From Agrobacterium tumefaciens (GTDB lineage: Bacteria; Pseudomonadota; Alphaproteobacteria; Rhizobiales; Rhizobiaceae), in NCBI GenBank assembly GCA_017744915.1, contig JAGIAH010000001.1, positions 729,522-793,521 of the forward strand: a DNA stretch of 64,000 bases. Direction: 5' to 3'. Position numbers and translations under genes: made by a program. Numbering within the stretch: position 1 is the first letter of the stretch; each line of letters starts with the position of its first letter. Of this stretch, positions 41,999-50,661 are shown piece after piece. The notes under the pieces are model-generated. The model saw only the letters and a program-made list of their open reading frames with translations, made no database searches and had not been told where the DNA came from.

Positions 41999-44107
41999 TC
42001 AGAACTTCGCCGTCATGCTGATCCAGAAACGGCGGCCTTCCATGACGGTGTTGAAGTCGTCGGTGCCGACATCCTTGTCGAAGACATTATAGACGGCTGC
42101 ATTGAGGTCGACATTTTCAGCGACCGCATATTTCGCGCCGATATCCAGCGTGGTGTAGGCGTCGTATTTCCGTCCGGCCTTGCCGTTGATCGTCACCGGC
42201 GTACCGTTGGTGCCGATGCGCGGGCCGGCATTGATTTCCGATCCGTGGTAATTCAGCGAAGCCCATGCTTCCAGCCCATCGATCGGGGTTACCCAGTCAC
42301 CGCGCAGATTGGCCATATGTTCAGGTGTCCGCGCCAGCGGGAAACCTTCATAATCGCCGGTCTTCTGTTCGGAATGCGTATAGGTGTAGTTACCGCGCAG
42401 CGTCAGTTCCGGCGTCGCATACCAGGTCGCCGTCAGTTCCACGCCCTGAATGACCGCATCGTCGATGTTGTAATTATACCAGAGACGATAGTTGCGGTCC
42501 TCGCTCCAGCGGGCCGGCGTCCCATCCGGGTTGAGCACCAGCGCGTTGGAAATCTTGTCCTTGAAATCGGTGTAGAAATAGGTGGCGCCGAGGGCGACGT
42601 CGCCATTGTCCCAAAGGGCAGCCACTTCATAGCTCGTGCTCTTTTCCGCTTCGAGATTGGGATCGCCGATGATCACGCCGCAGGTGCCGCTCGGCCCATA
42701 GCTGCAACCGCCACCACCCGTGGTATAGGCGTAACCCGGCGCGATCTGGCGGATTTCAGGAGCGCGGAAACCGGTGGAAACGCCGCCTTTGATCGTCAGC
42801 TCATCGGTGGCGCTCCAGACACCATAAAGCCGCGGGCTGAAATGATTGCCGTATTTCTCGTGATTATCGAGACGGAGACCGCCCGTCAGCGCAAAATTAT
42901 CAACGATGCGCCATTCATCCTCGACGAAAAGCGCCCATTGCGTTGCGGAAAAGGTTTCGTCGAGGCCGGTGCGGCGGCCCGGATTCTGGTCCGTCAGCCG
43001 CGCCTCGAAATATTGCCCGCCGGTCACCAGCGTATGGTTGCCGAATAGTTCGAACGGCGTGGTGAACTTGCCGTCGAGGACGGTGTTGCGGACCTCCGGC
43101 GAACGCGGATTTTCCGTCACCCTGCCGGTTCGGATGTTTCTGGTGAAGTTGGTGCGCTCCGCCCATTCCTGCTGGAACGAGAATTCGGACGTGGTCGGTC
43201 CCCAGCGGCCAGTATGCGACAGCGACCAGTGATCACGCGTATTGGTGTTGTAGGTGCCATTGGCATCCGTCGCCGCCAGCGTATCGCCGGGTTCGGCGTC
43301 GCGGCGCAGGCGGGTCTTGCCGCCTTCCAGATAGATGTCGTGGTCTTCATTCGGCGTAAACGTCAGGCGGCCGTTGAAATCATATTCCTTGGCGCCCGTG
43401 GTGCCGTTCAGAATGCGGTCTTCGCCCCGCGTGAACCCCCTGCCCCAGAGCTGCAGACCGAGCTGATCCTTCAGGATCGGCCCGTTCGCATACCAGGAAA
43501 CCTGGCCGCTATTGCCGAACTTGGAATGCTGCTGGACCGTGCCCTCTGTGGTGACGGAACCGGACCAGACATCGCCGACCTTGCGGGTGATGATGTTGAT
43601 GACGCCGCCCATGGCATCCGAACCGTAAAGCGATGACATCGGGCCGCGCACGACCTCGATGCGCTCGATTGCCGAGACCGGCGGCACGAAGCTCTGTTCG
43701 AAGCCGGAATTGCCATTGGTGCGGGCGTCGCGCGTGCTCTGCCTTTTGCCGTCGACGAGGATCAACGTGTAAGCGCCGGGCAGGCCACGAATGAAGACAT
43801 CCTTTTCATTGGCGATGCCGGTGACGGACACACCCTGCACTTCCCGCAACGCGTCGGTCAGATCGCGATAGGACCCCTTTTCCAAATCCTCCCGCGTCAC
43901 GACCGTGATGCTGGCCGGTGCATCTTTCACATTCTGCTCGAAGCCGGATGCGGTAACGACGATCTGCTGAAGAACCGTGGTTCCGTTGGATGCCTGCTGC
44001 GCGAAAGCCGGCAGAGCGAAACCCAAAGCAGTGCCCGCCATTGCGGCCGAAACACCGGCCTTTATTATTGTCGCAGTCCTGTTCTGGCTGCGGTACTTCA
44101 ATTCCAT
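41999..44107 (-). CDS. TonB-dependent outer-membrane receptor (siderophore/heme type)
   Basis: A 702-residue outer-membrane receptor with a long signal peptide (cleavage after about ALPAFA) and a TonB-box-like LQQIVVTASG. The plug domain follows (APASITVVTREDLEKGSYRDLTDALREVQGVSV, FIRGLPGAYTLILVDGK, IERIEVVRGPMSSLYGSDAMGGVINIITRK), then a 22-strand barrel ending with the aromatic residue F. It resembles FepA/CirA/IrgA catecholate siderophore receptors. The substrate is not certain. An iron-control-element-like box lies 74 bp upstream of the start. It is divergent from a LysR-HTH/TrpD2-like fusion gene. Confidence 0.92.
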   Translation of the reverse strand: MELKYRSQNRTATIIKAGVSAAMAGTALGFALPAFAQQASNGTTVLQQIVVTASGFEQNVKDAPASITVVTREDLEKGSYRDLTDALREVQGVSVTGIANEKDVFIRGLPGAYTLILVDGKRQSTRDARTNGNSGFEQSFVPPVSAIERIEVVRGPMSSLYGSDAMGGVINIITRKVGDVWSGSVTTEGTVQQHSKFGNSGQVSWYANGPILKDQLGLQLWGRGFTRGEDRILNGTTGAKEYDFNGRLTFTPNEDHDIYLEGGKTRLRRDAEPGDTLAATDANGTYNTNTRDHWSLSHTGRWGPTTSEFSFQQEWAERTNFTRNIRTGRVTENPRSPEVRNTVLDGKFTTPFELFGNHTLVTGGQYFEARLTDQNPGRRTGLDETFSATQWALFVEDEWRIVDNFALTGGLRLDNHEKYGNHFSPRLYGVWSATDELTIKGGVSTGFRAPEIRQIAPGYAYTTGGGGCSYGPSGTCGVIIGDPNLEAEKSTSYEVAALWDNGDVALGATYFYTDFKDKISNALVLNPDGTPARWSEDRNYRLWYNYNIDDAVIQGVELTATWYATPELTLRGNYTYTHSEQKTGDYEGFPLARTPEHMANLRGDWVTPIDGLEAWASLNYHGSEINAGPRIGTNGTPVTINGKAGRKYDAYTTLDIGAKYAVAENVDLNAAVYNVFDKDVGTDDFNTVMEGRRFWISMTAKF

Positions 44108-44180
44108 GTTATGCCCCCGCATTTAACTTGAGAATTAGACCCCACTTATTTAGGAGGGGGTGCGGGCGCAATGCGTTTGT

Positions 44181-44197
44181 TTTCGAACAGTTCTAAA
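44181..44197. promoter_or_regulatory. Iron control element (ICE/Irr box)-like palindrome
   Basis: TTTCGAA-CAG-TTCTAAA matches the ICE consensus TTTAGAA-N3-TTCTAAA in 13 of 14 defined positions. It lies in the gap between the TonB receptor and the LysR/TrpD2-like fusion, where Irr could repress or activate either gene according to iron supply. The match is seen directly; Irr binding is inferred. Confidence 0.6.
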
Positions 44198-44254
44198 TTC
44201 CAGAAATTGCAAAAAGGGCTCCCCGGATAAAGCGGCGGAGTAAAAAATCGCAAG

Positions 44255-45724
44255 ATGACAACCGGCAAGAGAAAAGAAGAACCAGCCTCCACGGTAAAAC
44301 CCGACAGGCTTGGACAGCTGAAATTACTTGTCGCTTTCGATGCGTTGTTACGGGAAGGCAGCGTCAGCCGGGCTGCGGCCGGTATGGGACTGCCGACATC
44401 TTCCATGAGCCGGATATTGCAGCAACTCCGGGAAAAATATGGCGATCAGCTTTTCCTGCGCACCGGCCAGGGCCTGCGCCCCACCCCCTTTGCCGAAAAC
44501 ATGCGGCTGCGTATCCGCTCGCTGGCCGCGGAAGCGGAAAATCTGATCGAGTATTCGCAGGAGAAACCGGAAGGGCCAGCGGCACCGGATAAAAGCGGTT
44601 GGGAACAGCCGGTGCTGATGAAGGCGCCACCGCTTTCGCTTCGTCCCAGCGTTCTTCTGGAAGGCCAGCCGACACCGGAGCACATTGCCGACCGGCTCGC
44701 GCGCATCGGCCACAATGCCGATCCGCTGCACCGGCTCGCAAAATATATCGCGACCTCGGCGATGGGCATAGGCAACAGCCGCCCGCTTGCCCAGGAGGAG
44801 GCAATGGATGCGCTGTCGATCATTCTCGACGGCGAAGCCGACCCCATACAGGTCGGCGCACTGCTCGCCACCATGCATTATCGCGGCGTGACCGCAGCAG
44901 AACTTGCGGGCTTCATCGAAGCCATGTGGCAGCATATCGACAGGGACCGGCAGCCGCCCGCATCCGTCGATCTCGATTGGCCGGCCTATATGTCGCCGAA
45001 ACATCGCGATGCGCCATGGTTCCTGCATTCCGCCCGTCTGGTTTCCATGGCGGGATATAGCGTCCTTTTGCACGGCCATGTCGGCCAGGGGGACAATGGC
45101 GGCAAGCTGGAACTCGCCGCACAGGCGTGCGGCATTCCTCTTTGCCATTCTCTTTCCGAGGCGAGGGAAGCTACATCCTCCCAGCGCATCGCCTATCTGC
45201 CGATCGGCGGCCTGTCTCTGCAATTCCAGAGCCTGCTTGGCCTGCATGGCATTCTGGAAATGCGCCTGCCGCTCAACACGGTCGTCCATCTCCTCAATCC
45301 GCTTCGTGCCAGAAACACCATGATCGGTGTGGCCCGCCCCTCCTATCAGGAGCTCCACCGCGATACCGCGCGGCTGCTTTCGGTGGAGAACCTTGCCATT
45401 CTCGGCAATACCCGGGATTTTGCGCAGTTCACACCGTTCCGCGCCACCCGGATTTTCGGCCTTTCAAAAGGCAGGGATGTCGAATTGCTCATTCCCGCCC
45501 GCGAAACCCCGCCCGCCGAAATGCCGACCATGTTCACCACCTTCGAATATTGGCGGGCAGTGTGGACGGGTGCCGCAAGGGACGAAAGGGCGGAGACCAT
45601 CATCATTTCCACGGCCGCCATCGCGCTGATGCTGGTCAAGGATATGGCCCTGCCCTTTGAGGAAGCTTATGCCCGCAGCCTGCAGCTCTGGAACGACAGG
45701 GCGCGCAATCTGGTTCAGGCCTGA
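44255..45724 (+). CDS. LysR-type HTH fused to a TrpD2/glycosyltransferase family 3-like domain
   Basis: A 489-residue two-domain protein. Residues 18-95 form a LysR-like winged helix with its linker (LGQLKLLVAFDALLREGSVSRAAAGMGLPTSSMSRILQQLREKYGDQLFLRTGQGLRPTPFAENM). After a spacer, residues 135-485 resemble anthranilate phosphoribosyltransferase-like proteins of the YbiB/TrpD2 group: an N-terminal helical part (DPLHRLAKYIATSAMG, LDGEADPIQVGALLATMHYRGVTAAELAGF) and a core (VLLHGHVGQGDNGGKLELAAQACGI). The usual LysR effector domain is missing. YbiB-type proteins bind nucleic acids rather than make tryptophan. It is divergent from the TonB receptor and may regulate it. Function unknown. Confidence 0.8.
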   Translation: MTTGKRKEEPASTVKPDRLGQLKLLVAFDALLREGSVSRAAAGMGLPTSSMSRILQQLREKYGDQLFLRTGQGLRPTPFAENMRLRIRSLAAEAENLIEYSQEKPEGPAAPDKSGWEQPVLMKAPPLSLRPSVLLEGQPTPEHIADRLARIGHNADPLHRLAKYIATSAMGIGNSRPLAQEEAMDALSIILDGEADPIQVGALLATMHYRGVTAAELAGFIEAMWQHIDRDRQPPASVDLDWPAYMSPKHRDAPWFLHSARLVSMAGYSVLLHGHVGQGDNGGKLELAAQACGIPLCHSLSEAREATSSQRIAYLPIGGLSLQFQSLLGLHGILEMRLPLNTVVHLLNPLRARNTMIGVARPSYQELHRDTARLLSVENLAILGNTRDFAQFTPFRATRIFGLSKGRDVELLIPARETPPAEMPTMFTTFEYWRAVWTGAARDERAETIIISTAAIALMLVKDMALPFEEAYARSLQLWNDRARNLVQA

Positions 45725-45730
45725 TCCGGC

Positions 45731-45868
45731 TCAGGCATTGGCCACCGCTTTTTTCAGCGCCCGTGCACTGTCGGGATAAAAACGCGGCCCGACCAGACCA
45801 CATAAACATCCGTAATGTGGTGCTGTGAAGTGAATACAGCCTGCGGCTGCTTTGGTTCCGCCACCCTT
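45731..45868 (-). pseudogene. Possible in-frame remnant behind the small hypothetical gene
   Basis: The frame of the 70-residue gene at 45869-46081 stays open for 45 more codons after its TGA and ends with a protein-like segment, GLVGPRFYPDSARALKKAVA. This could be the remnant of a longer gene cut by a nonsense mutation, or chance. No homolog is recognised. Confidence 0.2.
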
Positions 45869-46081
45869 TCAGTTGTCGCCTTCAAGATAGGAACGATATT
45901 GCACATAATCGGCGCTTGGCCGCCCATCGACAATTTCGGGTGGCCGTCCTTCACCGCCGGGCAGATGGCCTGTCTTTTCAAGCTCTGCTTTCACGAGTTT
46001 TTCAATGGCCCCATGACGGGGCAAGGCATGGTCCGCCATGTAGAGAGCGATAGCCAGTTCCACATCATCTGGAAAAATCAT
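45869..46081 (-). CDS. Small hypothetical protein (70 aa)
   Basis: A 70-residue acidic protein starting MIFPDDVELAIALYMADHALPRHGAIEKLVKAELEKTGHL. The N-terminal strand plus two amphipathic helices recall ribbon-helix-helix-like small proteins, but no family can be assigned. AAGGGA lies upstream of the ATG. It follows repC by 460 bp on the same strand and its codon use looks coding. The frame extends another 20 codons upstream (to 46141), but with atypical residues. It may be an uncharacterised accessory of the replicon or unrelated. Confidence 0.5.
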   Translation of the reverse strand: MIFPDDVELAIALYMADHALPRHGAIEKLVKAELEKTGHLPGGEGRPPEIVDGRPSADYVQYRSYLEGDN

Positions 46082-46141
46082 CAGCGACGATCCCTTGAAA
46101 CAATCAAGGCAAACGCGGAACCCTGCAGAAGGTTCAACCAC

Positions 46142-46541
46142 CGCGCATTCCGGTGGGGGAATGGATTGCCTTCATACTGAAGGGTTACTTCCGACAACCA
46201 AATCACGGCATCGGAGGTAGCAGGTTCATGTTTCAACCCGGCGTCATGCGCGAATTTCGAAGTGAGATTGATACGGAAACCCGCCTCATTCTACCCCTGC
46301 CGGCGCAGTTCCCGGCAAAAATCACGCAGACTCAAGCGATTGAAACCAATCAGGGAAAAACGCAAACGAAAGCTAAATCGCAATTAACTTTCATTACTTT
46401 GCATTAACCATAGGAAGCCCCTGGCTGGACCCTTGATGTCAGCAGCCTGCAAGCGAATCTCTGGTACCTGTGGAAACGGCGTTAATGTAACTTCGGACTG
46501 GTTTTTCCGCAAGCCGGGACGTTTTACAGGCCCTCACGAAC
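46142..46541. other. Non-coding gap downstream of repC
   Basis: I see no convincing gene in these 400 bases. The middle (46330-46410) is A/T-rich, with AATTAACTTTCATTACTTTGC and ATTAACCATAGG, which looks like an origin-proximal or regulatory AT-rich tract. No perfect CtrA or DnaA site could be recognised. Confidence 0.4.
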
Positions 46542-47819
46542 TCAGCTCGTCATGTTCACCTCCATCTTGTCCTGACGCCCGCGCAGCTGCGCCAGAAGCA
46601 TGGTTTGCACCTCGAAACTACCGTCCTGGGCCTTGCGCGTCAGATTACGCAGATATCCGCCGAGCGAGCTTATCTGGTCCGCCTTTTGCAACAGGCAGGC
46701 AAGAATGGCCGCCGTTCCCTGCCGGCCGAAGGTGGTAAGCGCCTCCTGATAGGCCGACTGGCTGATGTTGAACATGGTTTTGATCACCGAGGTCGCGACT
46801 TCGAGATCACGCCAGCCGGTGATGGCTCCACCGGGCGCATAGAGCGAGATATCCGGGCAAGCCTTCAAAACCAAAACAATATCAGGAACAAAAAATTGCT
46901 TATGAAGAACAGCCTTTGGCGATGGTGGTTCAGGTTCTGCGGTGACGGGAACCGCATATGTTGGCTGGACGATGACGGTGCTGGCAGGTGCAACCGTAAC
47001 CGCCTCACGCAAATCTGGCCGTTCAGATATGGATTCGGATTCTGAATTCTTTATGAGGCGCTCATTTTGGCAGTCATTGCCGCCCGATTTTTCCGATTTT
47101 TCAATATTTTCCAGATAGTTGGTCACCTCCGCACGCAAGGATGCCAGAAAACCGGCGATTTCCTTGAGTTCCGCAGGCTTCGAATTGCGGCCGAGAGAGC
47201 GTGCAATGGCATTGTAGCGGGTCTGAAACCCTTCGAAGATTTCGACATCACCACGTGCGGCAATCATTTCGCAGAGTTTCTGGATATCGCGGCGGCAAAG
47301 GCTGATGCTTTCACGAAGCCGCTGAAGATCGAGCCGTTCACGAATGATACGCTCGGCCAGTTCCTCGATTTCCGCTTTGCGGGCAAGAAGCGGCGCCAGC
47401 GAAAATCCATAGGCTTCACTGATCTCCCCTCCCCTGTGTTTGCGGGCGTAGCGTTTTCCGTTCGGGCTATCCTTGCGAATGATGAGACCGGCTTCGACAA
47501 GCGCCGAAAGATGCCGGCGCAATGTCTGCTCGGCCATGCCATGTGCTCGCAGCGACAATTGCGTGTTTGATGGAAACACGACCAGGCCGGCTTCGCTGGA
47601 AAGTTCGTTCTTTGGATAAAAACTCAAAAGCGCGTTCAAAACCGCAAGGGAACGATCGGTCACACCGAGCAGAGGCCGGGCTTCACAGACCGAACGATAG
47701 AGTTTCCATTTGTCGACCGCTTCAACCTTCCTGGTTTTCTGCGCGGCAAACTGAGTTGCGAGGACGCCAAACGACATCGCTCGCCGCCCAAAGGGCGTCG
47801 TTACACATGTGCTGTCCAT
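46542..47819 (-). CDS. repC: Replication initiator RepC
   Basis: A 425-residue initiator of repABC replicons. The N-terminal half carries the DNA-binding region (YRSVCEARPLLGVTDRSLAVLNALLSFYP, SNTQLSLRAHGMAEQTLRRHLSALVEAGLIIRKDSPNGKRYARK) and the C-terminal part starts around ISLYAPGGAITGWRDLEVATSVIKTMFNISQSAYQEAL. RepC acts in cis at oriV, which in this family lies inside the repC coding sequence; an AT-rich patch at about 47040-47115 is the candidate. AAAGGTG precedes ATG 47819; a GTG three codons upstream (47828) is possible. Its expression is expected to be limited by the antisense RNA at 47881-47965. Confidence 0.95.
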   Translation of the reverse strand: MDSTCVTTPFGRRAMSFGVLATQFAAQKTRKVEAVDKWKLYRSVCEARPLLGVTDRSLAVLNALLSFYPKNELSSEAGLVVFPSNTQLSLRAHGMAEQTLRRHLSALVEAGLIIRKDSPNGKRYARKHRGGEISEAYGFSLAPLLARKAEIEELAERIIRERLDLQRLRESISLCRRDIQKLCEMIAARGDVEIFEGFQTRYNAIARSLGRNSKPAELKEIAGFLASLRAEVTNYLENIEKSEKSGGNDCQNERLIKNSESESISERPDLREAVTVAPASTVIVQPTYAVPVTAEPEPPSPKAVLHKQFFVPDIVLVLKACPDISLYAPGGAITGWRDLEVATSVIKTMFNISQSAYQEALTTFGRQGTAAILACLLQKADQISSLGGYLRNLTRKAQDGSFEVQTMLLAQLRGRQDKMEVNMTS

Positions 47820-47880
47820 GTCTTTCACCTTTCACAAGGCAAAAGAAAATCGCTCACCGAAAAATTCGATGCCAAGACTC

Positions 47881-47965
47881 TTGACTATGATTCGCGGAAA
47901 TGAGATTCTTCGGGTGCTTAAATCAAAGAAAGGCTTCCGCGCGGCAACGTTCGGGGGCTTTTTTC
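47881..47965 (+). ncRNA. Predicted counter-transcribed RNA (incA/ctRNA) in the repB-repC gap
   Basis: In the 185-bp gap, on the strand opposite to repC, a promoter TTGACT (47881-47886) with 17-bp spacing and GATTCT (47904-47909) precedes about 50 nt ending in a stem of AGGCTTCCG with CGGGGGCTT (47931-47960) and TTTTTTCTTTT. Such antisense RNAs control repC translation in all studied repABC replicons. The position is typical; the exact ends are inferred. Confidence 0.7.
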
Positions 47966-48004
47966 TTTTGTGATGCGTCTCCTGTTAGTCGTTCGCGTTA
48001 AAAC

Positions 48005-49018
48005 TCACTGTTTGGACCGGTATTCGGCAAACAGCGTCTGAAGATGTTCGAGAACGAATTCGGCAAATTCCGGGGCTTCGTTCTTGTCGATCGAGATATC
48101 CAGCTTGCGGTCACTCTCGACCACCTTTGCTAGTCGCCCCCCGGTTTCCGAAGACCAGACGCCCATTTTTTTGGCCTGTGCCTTGGGCTTCAGAAAATCG
48201 AGCAGCGACTTGAACCGTTCTTCCGATGGCAGAGCAGCAACGGACGCATCCTTTACATAGGCGCGGGCCGCTTCCTTGACCTGTGATGAGGAAAGCTGGT
48301 CGGCAAGGTCCATCCAGTTGCGGCGGCCGACACTTGGCGCCGGGCCGATGAGATCGACCAGATCCTCCGGAATGCGGCCGACAACCGACAGCATGTTGGA
48401 AAGATCGCCCTTGTGCAGCGACATGGCGGCCATGATCGTGTCGCGCGGGAACCGCATCTGCAGTTTCTGGGCGAAGCGCGCCTTTTCGATATAGGTGAGA
48501 TCGCGGCGCTCGTTGTTTTCCTGGCCCTGGGCGACGACCAGCTGTTCGTCACTCAGATCGCGAACGACGGCCTTGACCGGAATACCGAGGCTCGAAACCG
48601 CACGCAGACGGCGATGGCCGAAGGCGACCTGATAACGGCCGGGGAAATCGGGATGCGGGCGAACCAGAATGGGAACCTGCTGACCCTGCTCGCGAATGGC
48701 TTCCACCAGACCGGCATCGGCCTCTTCAGAAGCTGGCATGCGATCCGGTATGAAGGATGGATCGATATCCGCAGGGCTGAGCGAAACGATCGTCAGGCCT
48801 TCCGCAAGCTGCTTTTCGATCTCTTCCGCCCGCTTGGCGCGTTCGGAGACTTCGTTGAGCGACTGGCCGATCATGCCGACCGGTGAATTCAGAACATCCG
48901 TCACGAGCTCAGGAGAGCCGAGAATGGGCCTGATGCGCGGACGCGACCGCTCGGCTGCGGTGTCATTGCTATCTGCGGCCGGGGTGCCAAGATTGGCGAA
49001 GATCTGTTTTCTGCTCAT
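48005..49018 (-). CDS. repB: Partitioning protein RepB (ParB family)
   Basis: A 337-residue ParB-type centromere-binding protein. The N-terminal segment (KQIFANLG, SPVGMIGQSLNEVSERAKRAEEIEKQLAEG) is the RepA-interacting region. The ParB/Srx domain follows (FIPDRMPASEEADAGLVEAIREQGQQVPILVRPHPDFPGRYQVAFGHRRLRA), which binds CTP in related proteins, and then the helix-turn-helix around KLQMRFPRDTIMAAMSLHKGDLSNMLSVVGRIP. It binds parS sites, here GTTAGCCGCGGCTAAC-like palindromes at 50405, 50491 and 52118. It overlaps repA by 4 bp. Confidence 0.95.
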   Translation of the reverse strand: MSRKQIFANLGTPAADSNDTAAERSRPRIRPILGSPELVTDVLNSPVGMIGQSLNEVSERAKRAEEIEKQLAEGLTIVSLSPADIDPSFIPDRMPASEEADAGLVEAIREQGQQVPILVRPHPDFPGRYQVAFGHRRLRAVSSLGIPVKAVVRDLSDEQLVVAQGQENNERRDLTYIEKARFAQKLQMRFPRDTIMAAMSLHKGDLSNMLSVVGRIPEDLVDLIGPAPSVGRRNWMDLADQLSSSQVKEAARAYVKDASVAALPSEERFKSLLDFLKPKAQAKKMGVWSSETGGRLAKVVESDRKLDISIDKNEAPEFAEFVLEHLQTLFAEYRSKQ

Positions 49019-50229
49019 GCTGCCCTACCCCACGCTTTTTTAATCAGTCCTTCGATTTCAGCGTTTACATTGTTCATGGCTTCCAGCGCGCGGTCATAGG
49101 TAGACCGGGTGAACTGGGTTCTTTCGACTTCGAAAAGTGTCTGGTTGGTCAGTCCCGCATCCGAAACCGCCGTGCTTTTCAGCATGGGGTGGATGAGGAC
49201 GTTTTCCCCGAAGATAGAGCGGAGGAAAGCGACCATCTGGTTCTGTGGGCCGTCGCTCGGCTCAAAGCGGGTGATCAGGTAACGCATCCAGTTATAATCC
49301 GAACGCGCACCGGCCCTGCCGATTTCCGCGAGAAGATCGCCGGTCATGGCAAGAAATTGGTTCATGGACATGACGTCCAGCATCTGCGGGTGAACGGTGA
49401 CGAGAACCGATGTGGCGGCCGTCAGCGCTGAAAGCGTCAGATAACCGAGCTGCGGCGGGCAATCGATGACTACGACATCGTAGAAGTTCTGCGCCTGGGC
49501 GATGGCCTGGCCGATGCGGGCGAAAAACAGCGTATCACCGGGAGCGCGGCGCATCAGCGCGCGGGGCGTATCATGTTCGAACTCCATCAGTTCCAGGTTG
49601 CCGGGAACGATATGGAGATTGGGAATATAGGTACCGCGAACGATCTCGGCGATCGGGCGACGCTCATCGTCGTAGCGGATCGCGCCGTAAAGTGTTTCGT
49701 TCGGGCCGACATCGATCTCCGGCTGATGGCCGAAGAGGGCGGAGAGACTGGCCTGCGGATCGAGATCGATGGCAAGCACGCGATAACCGCGCAGTGCCAG
49801 ATATTGTGCCAGATGCGCCGAGGTCGTGGTTTTCCCCGAACCGCCCTTGAAATTCATGACCGCGATGACCTGCAACTCTTCGCCGTCCCGGCGATGCGGC
49901 AGATAACGGCGGGTGCCGCGTGCACCCTGATCAAGCAGTTTTCTGATCTCGTCCATATCCTCAACCGAATAGGAACGGCGGCCGGAAGCCTGCGCGGCGT
50001 CAAGCTCGGGACGCTCGGCAGCGATCTGGCGCAGATAGGCCTCGCCAATGCCGATCAACCGTGCGGTTTCGGCCGGCGAAAAATGGCGCATGCTCTTTTC
50101 GGTATGCGGTGAAAATGTATTTGCATTATGAGCCTGCAATTGGGCTGACAACGCAGCCGAATGCTGTTGTATAAGACTGGTCAGGTCCGGTGCTCCTGCG
50201 GCACGTCTTAAATCGGCACTCTGTGTCAT
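49015..50229 (-). CDS. repA: Partitioning ATPase RepA (ParA family)
   Basis: A 404-residue Walker-type ATPase. After an N-terminal helix-turn-helix-like region (FSPAETARLIGIGEAYLRQIAAERP, RRSYSVEDMDEIRKLL), the ParA core begins with the deviant Walker A FKGGSGKTTTSAHLAQYLA (residues 127-145), then VLAIDLDPQASLSALFG and VVVIDCPPQLGYLTLSALTA. RepA segregates the replicon with RepB and represses the repABC promoter. ATG 50229 was chosen, giving the standard length of about 400; the frame extends 21 codons upstream but lacks conservation. Two parS palindromes lie upstream. Confidence 0.96.
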   Translation of the reverse strand: MTQSADLRRAAGAPDLTSLIQQHSAALSAQLQAHNANTFSPHTEKSMRHFSPAETARLIGIGEAYLRQIAAERPELDAAQASGRRSYSVEDMDEIRKLLDQGARGTRRYLPHRRDGEELQVIAVMNFKGGSGKTTTSAHLAQYLALRGYRVLAIDLDPQASLSALFGHQPEIDVGPNETLYGAIRYDDERRPIAEIVRGTYIPNLHIVPGNLELMEFEHDTPRALMRRAPGDTLFFARIGQAIAQAQNFYDVVVIDCPPQLGYLTLSALTAATSVLVTVHPQMLDVMSMNQFLAMTGDLLAEIGRAGARSDYNWMRYLITRFEPSDGPQNQMVAFLRSIFGENVLIHPMLKSTAVSDAGLTNQTLFEVERTQFTRSTYDRALEAMNNVNAEIEGLIKKAWGRAA

Positions 50230-50404
50230 CGGTCTTCTTTCGCTCGAAATTGCAGTAGCGGTTTTTTTCGAAAAAGGCGGTTTTTTCCGCAACTGAGATA
50301 TAAGCGCCGATTCTCTTTTTGGCGCAATAGGCTTTTTTCTCAGGTGCGAAAGTGCCGCTAAGGCATTGTGGAAGAATCACATTTGGTTTTGTGACGGTTT
50401 GACG

Positions 50405-50420
50405 GTTAGCCGCGGCTAAC
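50405..50420. promoter_or_regulatory. parS site 1 (perfect palindrome)
   Basis: GTTAGCCGCGGCTAAC is a perfect 16-bp palindrome that fits the repABC parS form GTT-N4-GC-N4-AAC. It lies 176 bp upstream of repA. Confidence 0.85.
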
Positions 50421-50490
50421 TTCTCTTTCTCGACGTCAATAATGGAGTGGCGGCTGGATTGTTTCCGAGTGGCTAGCACCTGCCGCTGAA

Positions 50491-50506
50491 GTTTGCCGCG
50501 GCTAAC
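50491..50506. promoter_or_regulatory. parS site 2
   Basis: GTTTGCCGCGGCTAAC differs from site 1 in one base and keeps the GTT-N4-GC-N4-AAC form. It is 70 bp from site 1. Confidence 0.8.
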
Positions 50507-50661
50507 TTTTGGCTCGATCTGTGCCCCATACAATGAATCATAATGGCGGAAAGTGTGGGGTAGACATTGGCGGGCGTTTAATCTCTACTTGTTGACTAGG
50601 GTATTGTTCAGTTGGGCGCCCGCCGCTCGCTTGTCTAAACTGTCGCAGGTTGGAGGAATGA

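Larger units (their letters stand above)
50230..50661. other. Intergenic region between repA and the oxidoreductase gene: repABC promoter and parS
   Basis: This 432-bp gap holds the divergent promoters of repABC and of the FAD oxidoreductase, two parS-like palindromes, and a small stem-loop GCGCC...TGGCGC around 50308-50324. It is relatively AT-rich near repA. A frame opening at 50533 and reading towards repA is not accepted as a gene. Confidence 0.5.

Noticed and set aside
46381..46410. Possible CtrA-type site near repC (TTAAC and ATTAACCAT)
   Set aside because: The two TTAA halves do not have the required 7-bp spacing; only a half-site resemblance remains.
50126..50533. Minus-strand frame overlapping the repA 5' end and the parS region
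   Set aside because: It runs through the parS palindromes and the AT-rich promoter and overlaps repA in another frame, with no protein-like features.
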